Part shown: piece after piece, positions 33,131-43,109 of the stretch
Layout: the number at the start of each line of letters is the position of its first letter
Position numbering within the stretch: the stretch's first letter is position 1
From: Pollenia angustigena
Taxonomy: Eukaryota > Arthropoda > Insecta > Diptera > Polleniidae
Direction: 5' to 3'
Assembly (NCBI GenBank): GCA_930367215.1
Contig: OV884056.1
Location: 89,787,285-89,851,284 of the forward strand
DNA length: 64,000 bases
Program-made: the position numbers and the translations under genes
Notes under the pieces: model-generated
What the model was told of the DNA's origin: nothing
The model's input: the letters and a program-made list of their open reading frames with translations, nothing else
Databases searched by the model: none

Positions 33131-33305
33131 TATTTACATATATATATATTTTATTAAATCTGTATTTCAAGGTACATTTTGAAAACTTTAATCGCATTTC
33201 GATTTTTTTTTTAGATATGGATATGTTGCAATAAAGGAGCGATATACTACTAAAACCCAAAATAGCATCCTTGGGCCTCTATGTCAACAGCAAACTTATT
33301 CAAAC

Positions 33306-33531
33306 CAAGGTATATTTACACAAGGTAGACTCATTTGGGAGTGTATACATGCTGCTCTATAAAAGGAACGGAGTTGTCAAAATTGTCTTCATATAAAAAA
33401 AAAAACAATTTAACGCACACATGTACAAATTTTTTCTCATATACACGAAATTTGACGTTAAGCTTCCAACTAGGGGTAATCAGCTGACAAACATATGGGC
33501 TAACGAGTTTACCTTGTGTAAATATACCTTG
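33306..33531. mobile_element. hAT MITE, 8-bp TSD attcaaac
   Basis: The ends CAAGGTATATTTACACAAGG are perfect inverted repeats. The flanks attcaaac at 33298-33305 and 33532-33539 are identical. The 226-bp copy has no coding potential. Confidence 0.9.
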
Positions 33532-33539
33532 ATTCAAAC

Positions 33540-33965
33540 GTTCAAATATAAACATATCATAAAAAATGTGTTGTTTGTGAAGTACTTTTATGGCCATTTT
33601 CTCATTAGGCGATTATCTTTTTTCCCAACGAAAAACTGCACATTAAAGAAATTTGGTTTTCTCAATGTCTCATTTGCTTCGATTTTATAGCAAAGCTAAC
33701 CGGCACTCATCTGCCAATTATTTATTTTCCTTTTATTTGCCTTACAGATAAATTCAATCAGCTGACTCCCAACTTTTAAATGTATTTTGAGTGGCGTTGC
33801 CAGTTGAAAACTTTGTTTTTTTCGGTATATTGAGAAAACCAAAATCGTTAACAGACAGTTTATCGGTCCAATAAATTTATGTTGACATTAAGTAACAGAC
33901 ACTTTGTCGATACATTGAGAAAATGGCCATTAGTCTAATTTTGTACTTAAATTTTAATGATATTT
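33540..33965. other. Unassigned sequence
   Basis: An ORF of 89 codons at 33421-33690 overlaps the MITE and has no recognisable domain. Nothing else stands out. Confidence 0.3.
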
Positions 33966-33969
33966 GAGG

Positions 33970-34113
33970 CAATCAGTGCAGAAGTGGTGTAACCCCAGAC
34001 TACTTTGTTTAAAGCGCCATATGTTTTGGATACAAACAGTTAGCTTACTCGACTATTGCACTGTACAGTAATCAAATTAAATTGTGGGTTACACCTTCTG
34101 CGCTGATAGCCTT
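33970..34113. mobile_element. Small PIF-type MITE
   Basis: The ends ggcaatcagtgcagaagtgg and its imperfect inverse (ccttctgcgctgatagcc) enclose inner 'gtgtaaccc/gggttacac' words. Flanking triplets are tga and tta, close to a TWA duplication. Length 144 bp. Confidence 0.65.
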
Positions 34114-34127
34114 ATATATGTACAGAT

Positions 34128-35607
34128 CAGTGTTGCAAAATTGAAATTTTGAAATGGTACTGAACTTCAACTAAAAGAGTATTTTTCCCACCAAATGGTA
34201 CTTTTTGTTAAAAAAAAAACAATAATTAATGAAAATAAATGGAACGAAAATATTTTATTGGATTTCATTTATCTAAGTATTTAATGGCGAACAGTATTTA
34301 TATTTAAGGCACACATGTAAATAATATTTCTTTTATACATAAGCGTCAAGCGCCCCATCCATTTACAATATTATTGTATATGTTATTCGCCATATTATTT
34401 ATATATGTCCCCATATTATTCAATAAGTGGCACAATGGTTTCAATTAAAATATGGCGCAACTCTTATCTAAAAAAACACAACATTTAAAGCCAAACAACA
34501 TAGTACAGTGTTGCAAACACATTTCACAATATATAGCTTTTCTGATTTCGATTCTTACCAATATATTGTGTCACCATCGAATATTACAAGCACATTGGCG
34601 ATATAATTGAACAGTTATATTGAAAGTGTAAAACTGTTTAAGGTACGTTTTTTCAGTATTAAAAAAAATATTTGAAATAGTTCATATATTTATGAATAAG
34701 AAAATAAATTAAAAATTTTATTTTTGTCAATATAAATTAATACTGGTTTTTATGTTTATATTTTAACTCTTGCAAAGTTACATAATTCAGACTTTAACAT
34801 ACTTAGAACTTAGTTCTAAAAAAAGTTTAAAACAATAATGTAAAAAAAAAGTGTTTTCAGATAAAGCAAATTTACTTTAAGAAATCATAAGAAATATTAT
34901 AACTACAACAGCAACTACCAATTGATTTTAATAGATCTTTAGTTTTTATCAAACTTGATACGATTTCTTCCTTTGCTTTTTACATCATTTTGCATTTGAA
35001 AATGTGCGTTCAATTGATGCTCAGAAATGTTGTATCGAAAAAATACCAAAAGCAATTGTATATGAAAGGTCAGCAAACATTAGTTTCGTTCTAAATATTG
35101 GCTTTATTTTTTTCAAGAAATTTTAATATATTCAGTTCTGAAATGCTTTATTTCTGAAAGATCCGCTGGAGCACGGAATTGAGAATTGATATTATCATAG
35201 TTTTCTTTATCGTTTGTAAATAACAATAATAACAACAGTATTATGCTATTGGTTTTTCCGGAAACAATATTTTCTGGATCGAAGCTGATTATCACTTTTA
35301 AGGTTTTATGTTCAAAACCAAATTTTGTTGTAAGAAATAAATATCCCATTCTGGAAAGCAAAATATGAATCCTGCCTTCCACGCCTTGCATTTCAATATT
35401 TACGTCGCTTATTATTTTTAAAATACAACAACATAAATTTTGCAACAAACACATGATAACCTAAGCCTGCTATCGAAATGATCATATCACCTTAAAAAAG
35501 CTCAAAGGATAAAAAAAAAGTACTGATAACAACGCGGGGGTACTGCGGTATTTTTAATATGAAAAAGTACTGAAAAAAGTACCAAAACACTGAATTTTTC
35601 AACACTG
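34128..35607. mobile_element. hAT element, 8-bp TSD gtacagat
   Basis: The ends CAGTGTTGCAAAATT and AATTTTTCAACACTG are flanked by identical gtacagat at 34120-34127 and 35608-35615. 'ggtactttt' and 'aaagtact' words crowd both subterminal regions. A 113-codon ORF on the minus strand (35113-35454) has no recognisable transposase motif; it could be a decayed coding remnant or chance. Confidence 0.88.
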
Positions 35608-35671
35608 GTACAGATGTATTTTTTTGATTAAAAAACCCAAAGCTTCTAATATAAGAATATTAGGATTTAAT

Positions 35672-37053
35672 AAGGGCTGCCAGATAAATTTGGGAGGAAA
35701 TCATAAATTTTCTGAGAAAAAATAAAAAAATCGTCTTTCACGTTTCGAAAAATCGGACAACCTAAAATTTAGTTTTTTTTTAACAATTGAAGCCCAGCCG
35801 CGAATAACGTTGTAAACGCCACATTTTGCAAAAACTGTTTTTTAGCAGATAACCGTTAACCTTACTCTCTCACACAGTTTAAACATCAAATCAACCAAAA
35901 CTATGCACCTTAACGCATTTAAAATGGCATACAAAGTGTCAGCCAGTGGAAGAACATTGCAAGTTACTAACAAAATAATGAAACCGAAATGGTTTGGCAG
36001 TGCAGAATAATGTTTAAAAGCCTTTTGCAAAAAAAAATTTTTATTATCATTATTTTTATTAATAGAAAAAAAAAAATTTAAAACAAATAATGATGCCTGT
36101 CAAAAAACGTTTTTTTGCTCTCGTGAAAAATTAATATTTTGTAACTTAAAACGTTATTAGCGGCTGTGCTTCAATTGTTATTTGATTTTGATAAAACAAA
36201 AAACATTTAAAAAAAAACATTATTACTTCATACCCAGCTAGCCTTTTCAATCGTGTAAGAGACACTGGGAGTCTTTGATAGTCGATGACCGCATTTTTTA
36301 ATAGTAGGGAAAAACTGTAACCCGACTAAGATTCTTCCATAGCACAGCGAAAGACGCTTCTTCAATTGTTGTGGGAATCGTTAAAAACGTGCATAAAGAT
36401 AATCTAACGAGTCTTTCATGTTAAGAATCGAATGAGACTTATGTTGATATGTATTATCTTATATGACTTATACTGAGAGTCGTAAAAGGTTCATCCGATT
36501 ATGGTTTGACGAAAGAAAAACAAAGTGTACCATTTTGTTGTTTTTCTACTCTGAAAAAAATCATTTAAAGATTTTCTTAAGACTTTCATATTACAGTCGT
36601 ACCTAAACAAAAGCGGCACGCGTTTTCTAGATTTTGAATAGAGCGGCCTCAACGCTTTGCAATTGTAAACACCGATTTCCGCAGCACGTTTAATAGTGAA
36701 GTTTGCCGCTATTGTTAATTAATAATGGAAATTTAGCTATTTTTTTGGTCAATGTAGCGTTTTTATCTCTATTATTATTTTTAATTTGTGCCTTTTATTA
36801 AACAAGAAAGCTTTCACTACTGTTCGCGATGCAACGTTAACACACTTGCTAAGGTACGGCATATCAGCTTTAAAGCTAAGAGAAAGAAAACATTCGGCCT
36901 TCCGCGCTTGTTCTAATCTAATGTTTTATTCAGACATTGGAGACTGAAGAAAATCGTCACTTTTTAGAAAAAAAAATCAGCAAATCGGCACTTTGCTAAT
37001 TTCGGAACAAAAAATCGTCAAAATTACGATAAATCGTCAAATCTGGCGCCCTG
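35672..37053. mobile_element. hAT-like element (GGGCTGCCAG family)
   Basis: The left end AAGGGCTGCCAGAT pairs with the right end ATCTGGCGCCCTG. The right 100 bp (aaatcgtcaaa words) match window positions 1-83. Flanking 8-mers gatttaat and cttgtaat agree at 5 of 8, so the duplication is decayed. A smaller inverted-repeat element (35783-36181) is nested within. Confidence 0.7.
35783..36181. mobile_element. Nested MITE with ACAATTGAAGC ends
   Basis: The left arm acaattgaagcccagccgcg plus aataacgtt pairs with the right arm aacgttattagcggctgtgc ttcaattgtt. The interior includes no recognised gene. Insertion duplication unresolved. Confidence 0.65.
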
Positions 37054-37149
37054 CTTGTAATAAAAGGCAGGATGTTAGTTGTAAATAAAAGAGAAAGTTT
37101 TCAGAGAACTATCTTATTATTTTTTATTATGATAAAAAGATCTATACCA

Positions 37150-37450
37150 ATTATATGTGGAAAAAAATATCGGCCAAGTGCTCGCCACGGATGGTCCATA
37201 TTTTCAATGACTCTAAAACATAATTGAAGTTCCTTTTGCTCTTGAATTGTTATTGGTTTATTGACCACACCAAACAGGCACTCTTTGTGGTTTCCATTGC
37301 CATGCAGTGCACGAAATGGATTTTTATTTGAAAGGCTTTTTTGTAAAAGGCTTCAACAATCTTAACGCGCTGCTTAATTGTGTACCTCTCTATGGTTAAA
37401 ATTTTTAAATACTGAAACAAAGAATTGAGGTGTGCCTCACCATTAACATC
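37150..37450 (-). pseudogene. Mariner-like transposase relic
   Basis: The minus strand reads ERYTIKQRVKIVEAFYKKAF (N-terminal helix-turn-helix), then NKNPFRALHGN, which fits the NP.ALHE.P segment before the catalytic half, and a tail ELQLCFRVIENMDH. The catalytic core is deleted, as in the copy at 16506. Confidence 0.65.
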
Positions 37451-37486
37451 GTGCATTATGGTTGGACCAATCTTATACATATTTCC

Positions 37487-37795
37487 GCTTAATTGAGTTT
37501 CTAAAAATACACGACTTTTAACGCAACTAAACGGGAACTAAATTAAGCAGTACTCGGTTAATTGAATCGCCGACGCAATTAAAACGAAAATCGCTTAATT
37601 GAGCAATATGTGCAATAAAGAGTAACACCCATGTGTAGATTGAAAATGGAACTCATTTCTTTATTTATTAAGTTAAAGAATGGTGTAGGTTTTTTAAAAC
37701 AAAATAAACATCAGGTACGTTCGTCGTACCATCTTTCTTGCGCAAAATAATTTGTGGAAGCAAAAACACATTAAGTAGACGGAAACAATTATAAA
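37487..37795. repeat. Left member of a 310-bp inverted pair
   Basis: The sequence from attgagtttctaaaaataca, through tcggttaattgaatcgccga, to 'attaagtagacggaaacaatt' is the inverse of 42770-43103 with modest divergence. It could be the left terminal repeat of a ~5.6-kb element enclosing the hAT transposase relic, or an independent copy in opposite orientation. Confidence 0.75.
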
Positions 37796-37799
37796 AACT

Positions 37800-39470
37800 T
37801 CAGAAATTCACTATTTCGATAATACTGGGATTATAAGACTCGAAAAGAACTCCCAAATTCGAACCGATCTCCTAGCTATCTGGCAACTCCCTAACAACAA
37901 GTAACAATAACTTGGCAGCGAGATGAAATGCTAAAAAACACTACGTACTCGCAAGTAAGTTTAGCTCAGGAAAGTAATTAAGGCGCCAGGTCATTAAAAG
38001 AGGTGTGACCATTTACACACAACAATAAATACAAACTTCAGTGAAGGGGAAAAAAATCACAATGTTTTTCTACGCTACGATAGTCTGGCGAGTTGCCAGC
38101 CTGTAGCGGCGCCCTAATGATGATGAATCGAATTTAATATTTTTGAAAACGACGCGTCGTCATTTTCCATCTTAAAATGACATGTTTACATTTAGCAGCA
38201 GAGTACGAGTAGCTGGGCTAAGATTAAGTACGTTTTAAGAAGAGATTTTTCAAGGTTTCCTCGAACACAGTCTTTAAAGGGGTTTGATTATTTTGCAAAT
38301 GCTTTTTGCTGTGCGAAAAAATCTAAAGTTTTCTTAAGGAATTTCTTCAAAGGTGGCCAAATACGGTGCCGTGAATGTAATGCACCAAGTTCGGCAGCTA
38401 GACTGTGATAAATGATGGGCCATTATTACTTGGAAACAACTGAAAGTTTTTTTATTTGTTTTAATTTTTTTTTTTTAAGTACATAATACGAAATTTTTTG
38501 GAGCTACTTTGATAGATTCAAAAATCTACAGTAGAAATAGCTAAGGAGTTATTTATATTATTTTGAAGAGTATATTTTCTTAAAGAGTGTGATATTGGGA
38601 TATTTAATAACGCATATTGTAAGAGAGTTTGATATAAAAGATAAAAAAATTAAGAAGGAGGAACAATAGAGAGCTGCAGTTGCGAAGAGAGGAAGAAGTA
38701 CATGAGCACCTGCCATAGTTCCTCATATCATGATGAATCTCATCCACATTGGTGAGAAAAAATGCGTTTACCAGCCGCACCCCAGTGTGAGAGGAACCAT
38801 CACACCCAGGTAGCAGTTTGAACGCATAATACGGCAACATTATACACTCGACCCTTGTTTGGGAGCTGGCGCTATCTTACCTCCGTTACTTTTGAAAACG
38901 TGCCAGCAGCTTCCCCTGAGTAGTAATATACACCCCTAGTATGAAGTTTACCTCCCTTTGCGGTTGGAAAACTTGGAACGATGCCCCTTTCCACATGGAT
39001 GGTGAACACACTGAGAAGGTCATTGAGCGACATTACTGTTGTGAATAACTCCTCATAATTTTAAATTTAAATCAGCTCATTTAAAACCTGAAATCAAAAT
39101 ATTTTTCTAATTCTAATCTATAAATTAATAAGTTAAATTACATTTTTTATGGCTATTTTCCATTTTTCAGACCACAAATAAATTTTATTTTGTTTGTTTA
39201 CAAACCATCAGACTCTTAAGTCGATCTAATTTGTTTTTTTGCAAAAATTGCTAGCCGCAGGTTAAATTCGGATGTTAGCCGGATAAACCTATACCATTAA
39301 CGGCGACAGAATCATAGCCGCTCAGCGCAGGTCTCTTCTGATTACTTGCTACAGCACAATAAACATAGCAAGTAAAGTTTTATTAATTAAAGACACTTTT
39401 TGTTTACAAAGCAATAAAAATATTTTTAAACCATTGTAAAATGTTAAAACATTATGGCAATATAACATGA
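37800..39470. other. Unassigned sequence
   Basis: No gene is recognised. A short inverted pair ctggcaactc/gagttgccag (about 37879 and 38089) is present. ORFs here are short and without known domains. Confidence 0.35.
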
Positions 39471-39500
39471 TAGCTAGGCGCGGATCCAGTTTGATCCATA

Positions 39501-39517
39501 GGGGGGGGGGGGGGGGG
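39501..39517 (+). repeat. Poly(G) tract, 17 G
   Basis: An uninterrupted run of G follows gatccata and precedes atgggg. Such tracts are assembly-sensitive, so the exact length should not be trusted. It sits beside the presumed end of the hAT transposase relic. Confidence 0.8.
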
Positions 39518-40467
39518 ATGGGGTAATTAAAAGTAAAAAAAATTTGTTTTAAAAAGTTTATTAAAAACCATAATGGTGTTTTCTTTTCTACAAAAAAATG
39601 TGACATTTTATTTAAAAAAATGCAATTTGGTGTCTGTTTCTGTTTTGCTCCCGAAAAGGGTCAGTTTTTTAAAATAAAACAAGATACCCTTTTCAGGAGC
39701 AAAATTTTTAAGAAACTTGTTGTCTGTTTCTTAAAAATTTTGCTTTTTAAAATAAAATGTCACATTTTCCTTGTAGAAAAGAATCTCAACAATAAGGTTA
39801 AATAATATATAAAATCACTTCCATATAAATTAAAATAAATTACTTTTTTCAAAGAGCAATTTATGATTTCCTTGTGAGGCAAATTTATATAGTACAGTCT
39901 ATCTTCTGTCATTGTTGATCTGAGCCATGTTTTTATTCGACGGAGGGTAGGAAATGACCTCTCGCTCGTAGCATTGAAACGAAAATTTGAAATATTTTTT
40001 TTAGATTTGGGCAGATATCTTCATCACACTTTATTCAAGCATCTACAATGTTATCTGATAGATTTTCAGATCTTTTCCATGTTTGTTGCCAATGCAACAG
40101 TTCAGGCTCAAGTTTAGATGTTAGTAGATGTTTATATCTTTTATCAAATATAATCAGCTCATCAGCTAGTTGTGGTTTTAAAAGTTTGGAGGTAGAAGTT
40201 TAGGTATGTTCTATACTTTTAGGATATCTATTGGGAAAGGTGTTTAAAATCATCTAATATAAATTCAATAAGAGGAATGTAACCTGATTATATCGTTAAA
40301 ATCCTGTTTTTTCGATTGGAACCTCCATTTGAACGCAAATAACTGTAACTTTTTCAAAAATCGCTTTAAATTGTTCTTCGGCTTTATTTCTTTTCTCTTC
40401 AAGGCACATGATTAAAGTTTTGATAAGGCATGATTCTTTTTGATACTTTGATGATACTAAGCGGCGG

Positions 40468-41799
40468 CATGAAACAAAGAAAACAAGATAATGCATTGCG
40501 CAGGTCCGTTAACTTTGTATAAAACTCAGCTGATTCTGCGTGACGTCATCATAGTTAATAATTTTATTGTTTGAAAAAATATATCGTGGCTTGTTGTTTG
40601 TAAATATAAAACATTTAAAGGTAGAAAAAGTTTAAATATTAAAAACATAAAAATTTATTAAAAATGAAGTGCGCTGTAGTGAATTGCAATATTAGTAACG
40701 AAGGAAAAGCAGTTTTTTACATTTCCGGCAGATGGTACACTTCGAAAGAAATGGATTAGTTTCTGTGGTCGGAAGAAATTTAATCCAAATACTTCTTTTG
40801 TGTGCATGCATCATTTTAAAGCAGAAGATTTCGACAATAATCTGCAGTATGAAATGGGCAAATAAATTATTTAGCACGTACATATATTAAATATTTTATA
40901 ATTGCAATATAAAAATGCTGGTTTCGCTAAAAGAAGGTTACTTAAGGACGGCGTAGTTCCATCTATTAAAATTACCTACATCAAAAACCCTGAGTTGCAT
41001 GAACAGCGTGCAGGAAGAGTCAAACGCCGGGAAAACGCAGGCAATGATGACCTATATAAAAGCCTTAGACGCACTTTTTACAACAATTAATGAAGAAAAC
41101 TTACTCATAACAAAAGATTTTTTAAAAATTCATCTTCAGCAATCAGAAAACATAAGTTGCAGTGAAAAAATTAAAAAATTATTCTTTCGTGCCAGAATGT
41201 ACTTCAAAATTAGAAGTTTAAATCGAGAAATTAATGAAAGCACAACAAAACGAAAAAGGAAATGGAACAAAACTCTGAATTAAAATATAGTATCTATATT
41301 CTTTCTGTTATTTATTTATTTTATTAAATAAATTCACAAAGTATATATAATTCAATTTGTGTTTATTTTAAATTTAGAAAAATATTAAAAAATGGCTTTG
41401 AAACAGAAATTTTTTGCACACTGTAATAATTTTTATATGAAAAATATTTTTGAAATAAATATAAAGTTAATTTTAATCTATTGTTTACTATGTATATCTC
41501 TGTTCCACGAAACAGTCCGAACTTGCCCAAAGTCTTGTGGAACACACCTATTGTATAAATTTTATATTTTATATAAACAAAAAAAGCAATACCAAATTGT
41601 TTTTTATTTATTTAAAAAAAAATTAAATAAAATAAACCAGTTTTTAGATTGAAATTTATATGTAAACAAACTTTCAGCATACCACATACACGTGTTTGTG
41701 TGATAGTGTTTCATGCTCATTTACTATTATGACGTACATGCGCAGTAACAACAATATTTTTAAAATTTGAATGCGCTATCTTGTTTTCTTTGTTTCATG
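40468..41799 (+). mobile_element. P-like transposon, non-autonomous, GC-rich TSD
   Basis: The inverted ends CATGAAACAAAGAAAACAAG continue to gata and then gcgc-type words (right end GCGCTATCTTG...TTTCATG). Identical aagcggcgg lies immediately outside both ends (40459-40467, 41800-41808), an 8- or 9-bp duplication. P elements begin CATGA, make 8-bp duplications in GC-rich targets, and encode a transposase with an N-terminal THAP domain. A THAP reading frame is present (40664). The 1.33-kb length is too short for a complete P transposase. Assignment is an inference from three agreeing traits. Confidence 0.75.
40664..41283 (+). pseudogene. THAP-domain protein gene, frameshifted
   Basis: THAP domains are C2CH zinc fingers that bind DNA sequence-specifically, as in P-element transposase. 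The start MKCAVVNC gives the first two cysteines. After a one-base frameshift near 40714 follow FPADGTLRKKWISFCGR (with the conserved W) and VCMHHF (the C..H pair), then NNLQY. A ~58-bp segment starting GTATG (40847) behaves like a decayed intron, after which KNAGFAKRRLLKDGVVPSI provides the AVPTI-like box. Another frame then gives a basic, coiled-coil-like end (LNREINESTTKRKRKWNK) stopping at 41283. No DDE-type core is seen. It lies wholly within the P-like element. Confidence 0.75.
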
Positions 41800-41888
41800 A
41801 AGCGGCGGTGTTACAATCAGTATCACACTTATATTCCGCAAATAAATTCAAAAGTACTAAGTTAGTAAATTAATATATAGGTAGGGAT

Positions 41889-41993
41889 TAGGGATGCCAA
41901 TCGGGATTGATTTTAGAAGATGTTGAAATCCCGATCCCGTAATTCCGGGATTTCTGGATCCCGGGATTCGGGATTTTCCGCTTGGCATCCCTA
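41889..41993. mobile_element. hAT MITE, GGGATGCC family copy C
   Basis: The ends TAGGGATGCCAATCGGGA and GGCATCCCTA flank only ~105 bp. The duplications gtagggat (41881-41888) and gtagagat (41994-42001) match at 7 of 8. It is inserted into the hAT transposase relic. Confidence 0.85.
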
Positions 41994-42574
41994 GTAGAGA
42001 TACTACCTTTGCACTCAGATATTTTTTCCAAAGCTTCTACTAAATGATGTACACTTGTTGCAAAGTGTAAAATTGAGTCGTGACGGTCCACCCATCTTGT
42101 CTCGTATAATGTAGAGAATTTGGCTCCCAAATACTTTCCTAAAACTGCGTTTCGCTTTAAAAATTTTGTATTAATGGCACTTTATTGCTTTTAGAAATTG
42201 AGTTGTTTGATTTATGGGAATAGCAAGGCGTTTGTTTCGCATTTGTCGCAGTTCCCAGAATTGTTTAACAGCTCTATTTTTTGCTGACATTAGAGGACAC
42301 CCATCTGCTCCAAATACTACACAATTTTTTTTAGTTCAAGACCTGTCAAAGCTTTTAGAAATATTGATGATAGTGCCTTCGCATCAATTGACACAGCAAC
42401 GCCCTCAATATCCTTTGAAGCCTCTTCAAATGCGTTTACAACAAAGCCAATAAATTCTTCCCTAACAACATTTTGTTGTATGTTGAAATATCTTAAAGAT
42501 AAGGAAATCTGGCTTTTTCACGATAAATCCGTGCTTTCGTCTAAAATTATCGTATAGATTTTTGATTCATATAC

Positions 42575-43103
42575 AGTTATTTTCGGTTAATTAAGCACCG
42601 TTTATTTGAGTATCCCGTTTTATTGCACTAAAAATCATGGAACGAATTCATTCAGTACAACTGTCTATGTAAAAATACCCGTTTAGTTGAGTTCCGTTTA
42701 ATTGCGTCACCCGCTTAATTATTTCGCAAAATAAGACCGCATTGCGAAAAACAAGAGCAAATGTTTCGGTTAATTGTTTCCGTCTACTTAATGTGTTTTT
42801 GCCTCCACAAACGTAAAAAAAATATTTTGCGGCAAACAAGATTGTACGATGAACGTACCTGATTTTTATTTTGTTTTAAAAAACGTAAAATATTTTTTGA
42901 CTTAATAAAAGAAATGAGTTTTATTTTCGATCTACATATAGGTGTTTCGCTTTATTGCACATCTTGCGATTTTCGTTTATTGCACATCTTGCGATTTTTG
43001 TTTTAATTGCGTCGGCGATTCAATTAACCGAGTACTGTTTAATTGAGTTCCCGTTTAATTGCGTCAAAAGTCGTGCATTTTTAGAAACTCAATTAAGGAA
43101 ATT
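42575..43103. repeat. Right member of the inverted pair plus related sequence
   Basis: Positions 42770-43103 are the inverse of 37487-37795. The preceding ~190 bp repeat the same vocabulary (cggttaatt, cgtttaattg.gtc). The left edge tacagttattttcggttaat could be a TA plus CAG terminus of a pogo-like element. The unit cacatcttgcgatttt(c/t)gttt is tandemly duplicated at about 42957-43002. Confidence 0.65.
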
Positions 43104-43109
43104 ACGTAA

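Larger units (their letters stand above)
39476..42570 (-). pseudogene. hAT-superfamily transposase relic (ZMYM/DUF4371-like)
   Basis: Reading right to left on the minus strand: TIILDESTDLS (near 42540), LSLRYFNIQQNVVREEFIGF, LSSIFLKALTGLELKK, FSTLYETRWVDRHDSILHF (about 42070-42120) and LVEALEKISECKG. After two insertions come CLEEKRNKAEEQFKAIFEKV (about 40350-40410) and ERSFPTLRRIKTWLRSTM (near 39925), the C-terminal dimerisation motif. Such proteins are cut-and-paste transposases or domesticated relatives. Stops and frameshifts are numerous. A possible left element end, ggcgcggatccag, lies at 39478, followed by a G17 tract. The N-terminal zinc-finger part was not found. Confidence 0.85.

Noticed and set aside
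33421..33690. 89-codon ORF
   Set aside because: Its first part lies in a hAT MITE and the remainder has no recognisable content.
35113..35454. 113-codon minus-strand ORF as a transposase
   Set aside because: It lies inside a hAT element, but no hAT motif (catalytic D/E context, RW block or dimerisation motif) can be read.
39501..39517. Functional G-quadruplex
   Set aside because: A single G17 tract beside a decayed transposon end is more likely slippage or an assembly artefact.
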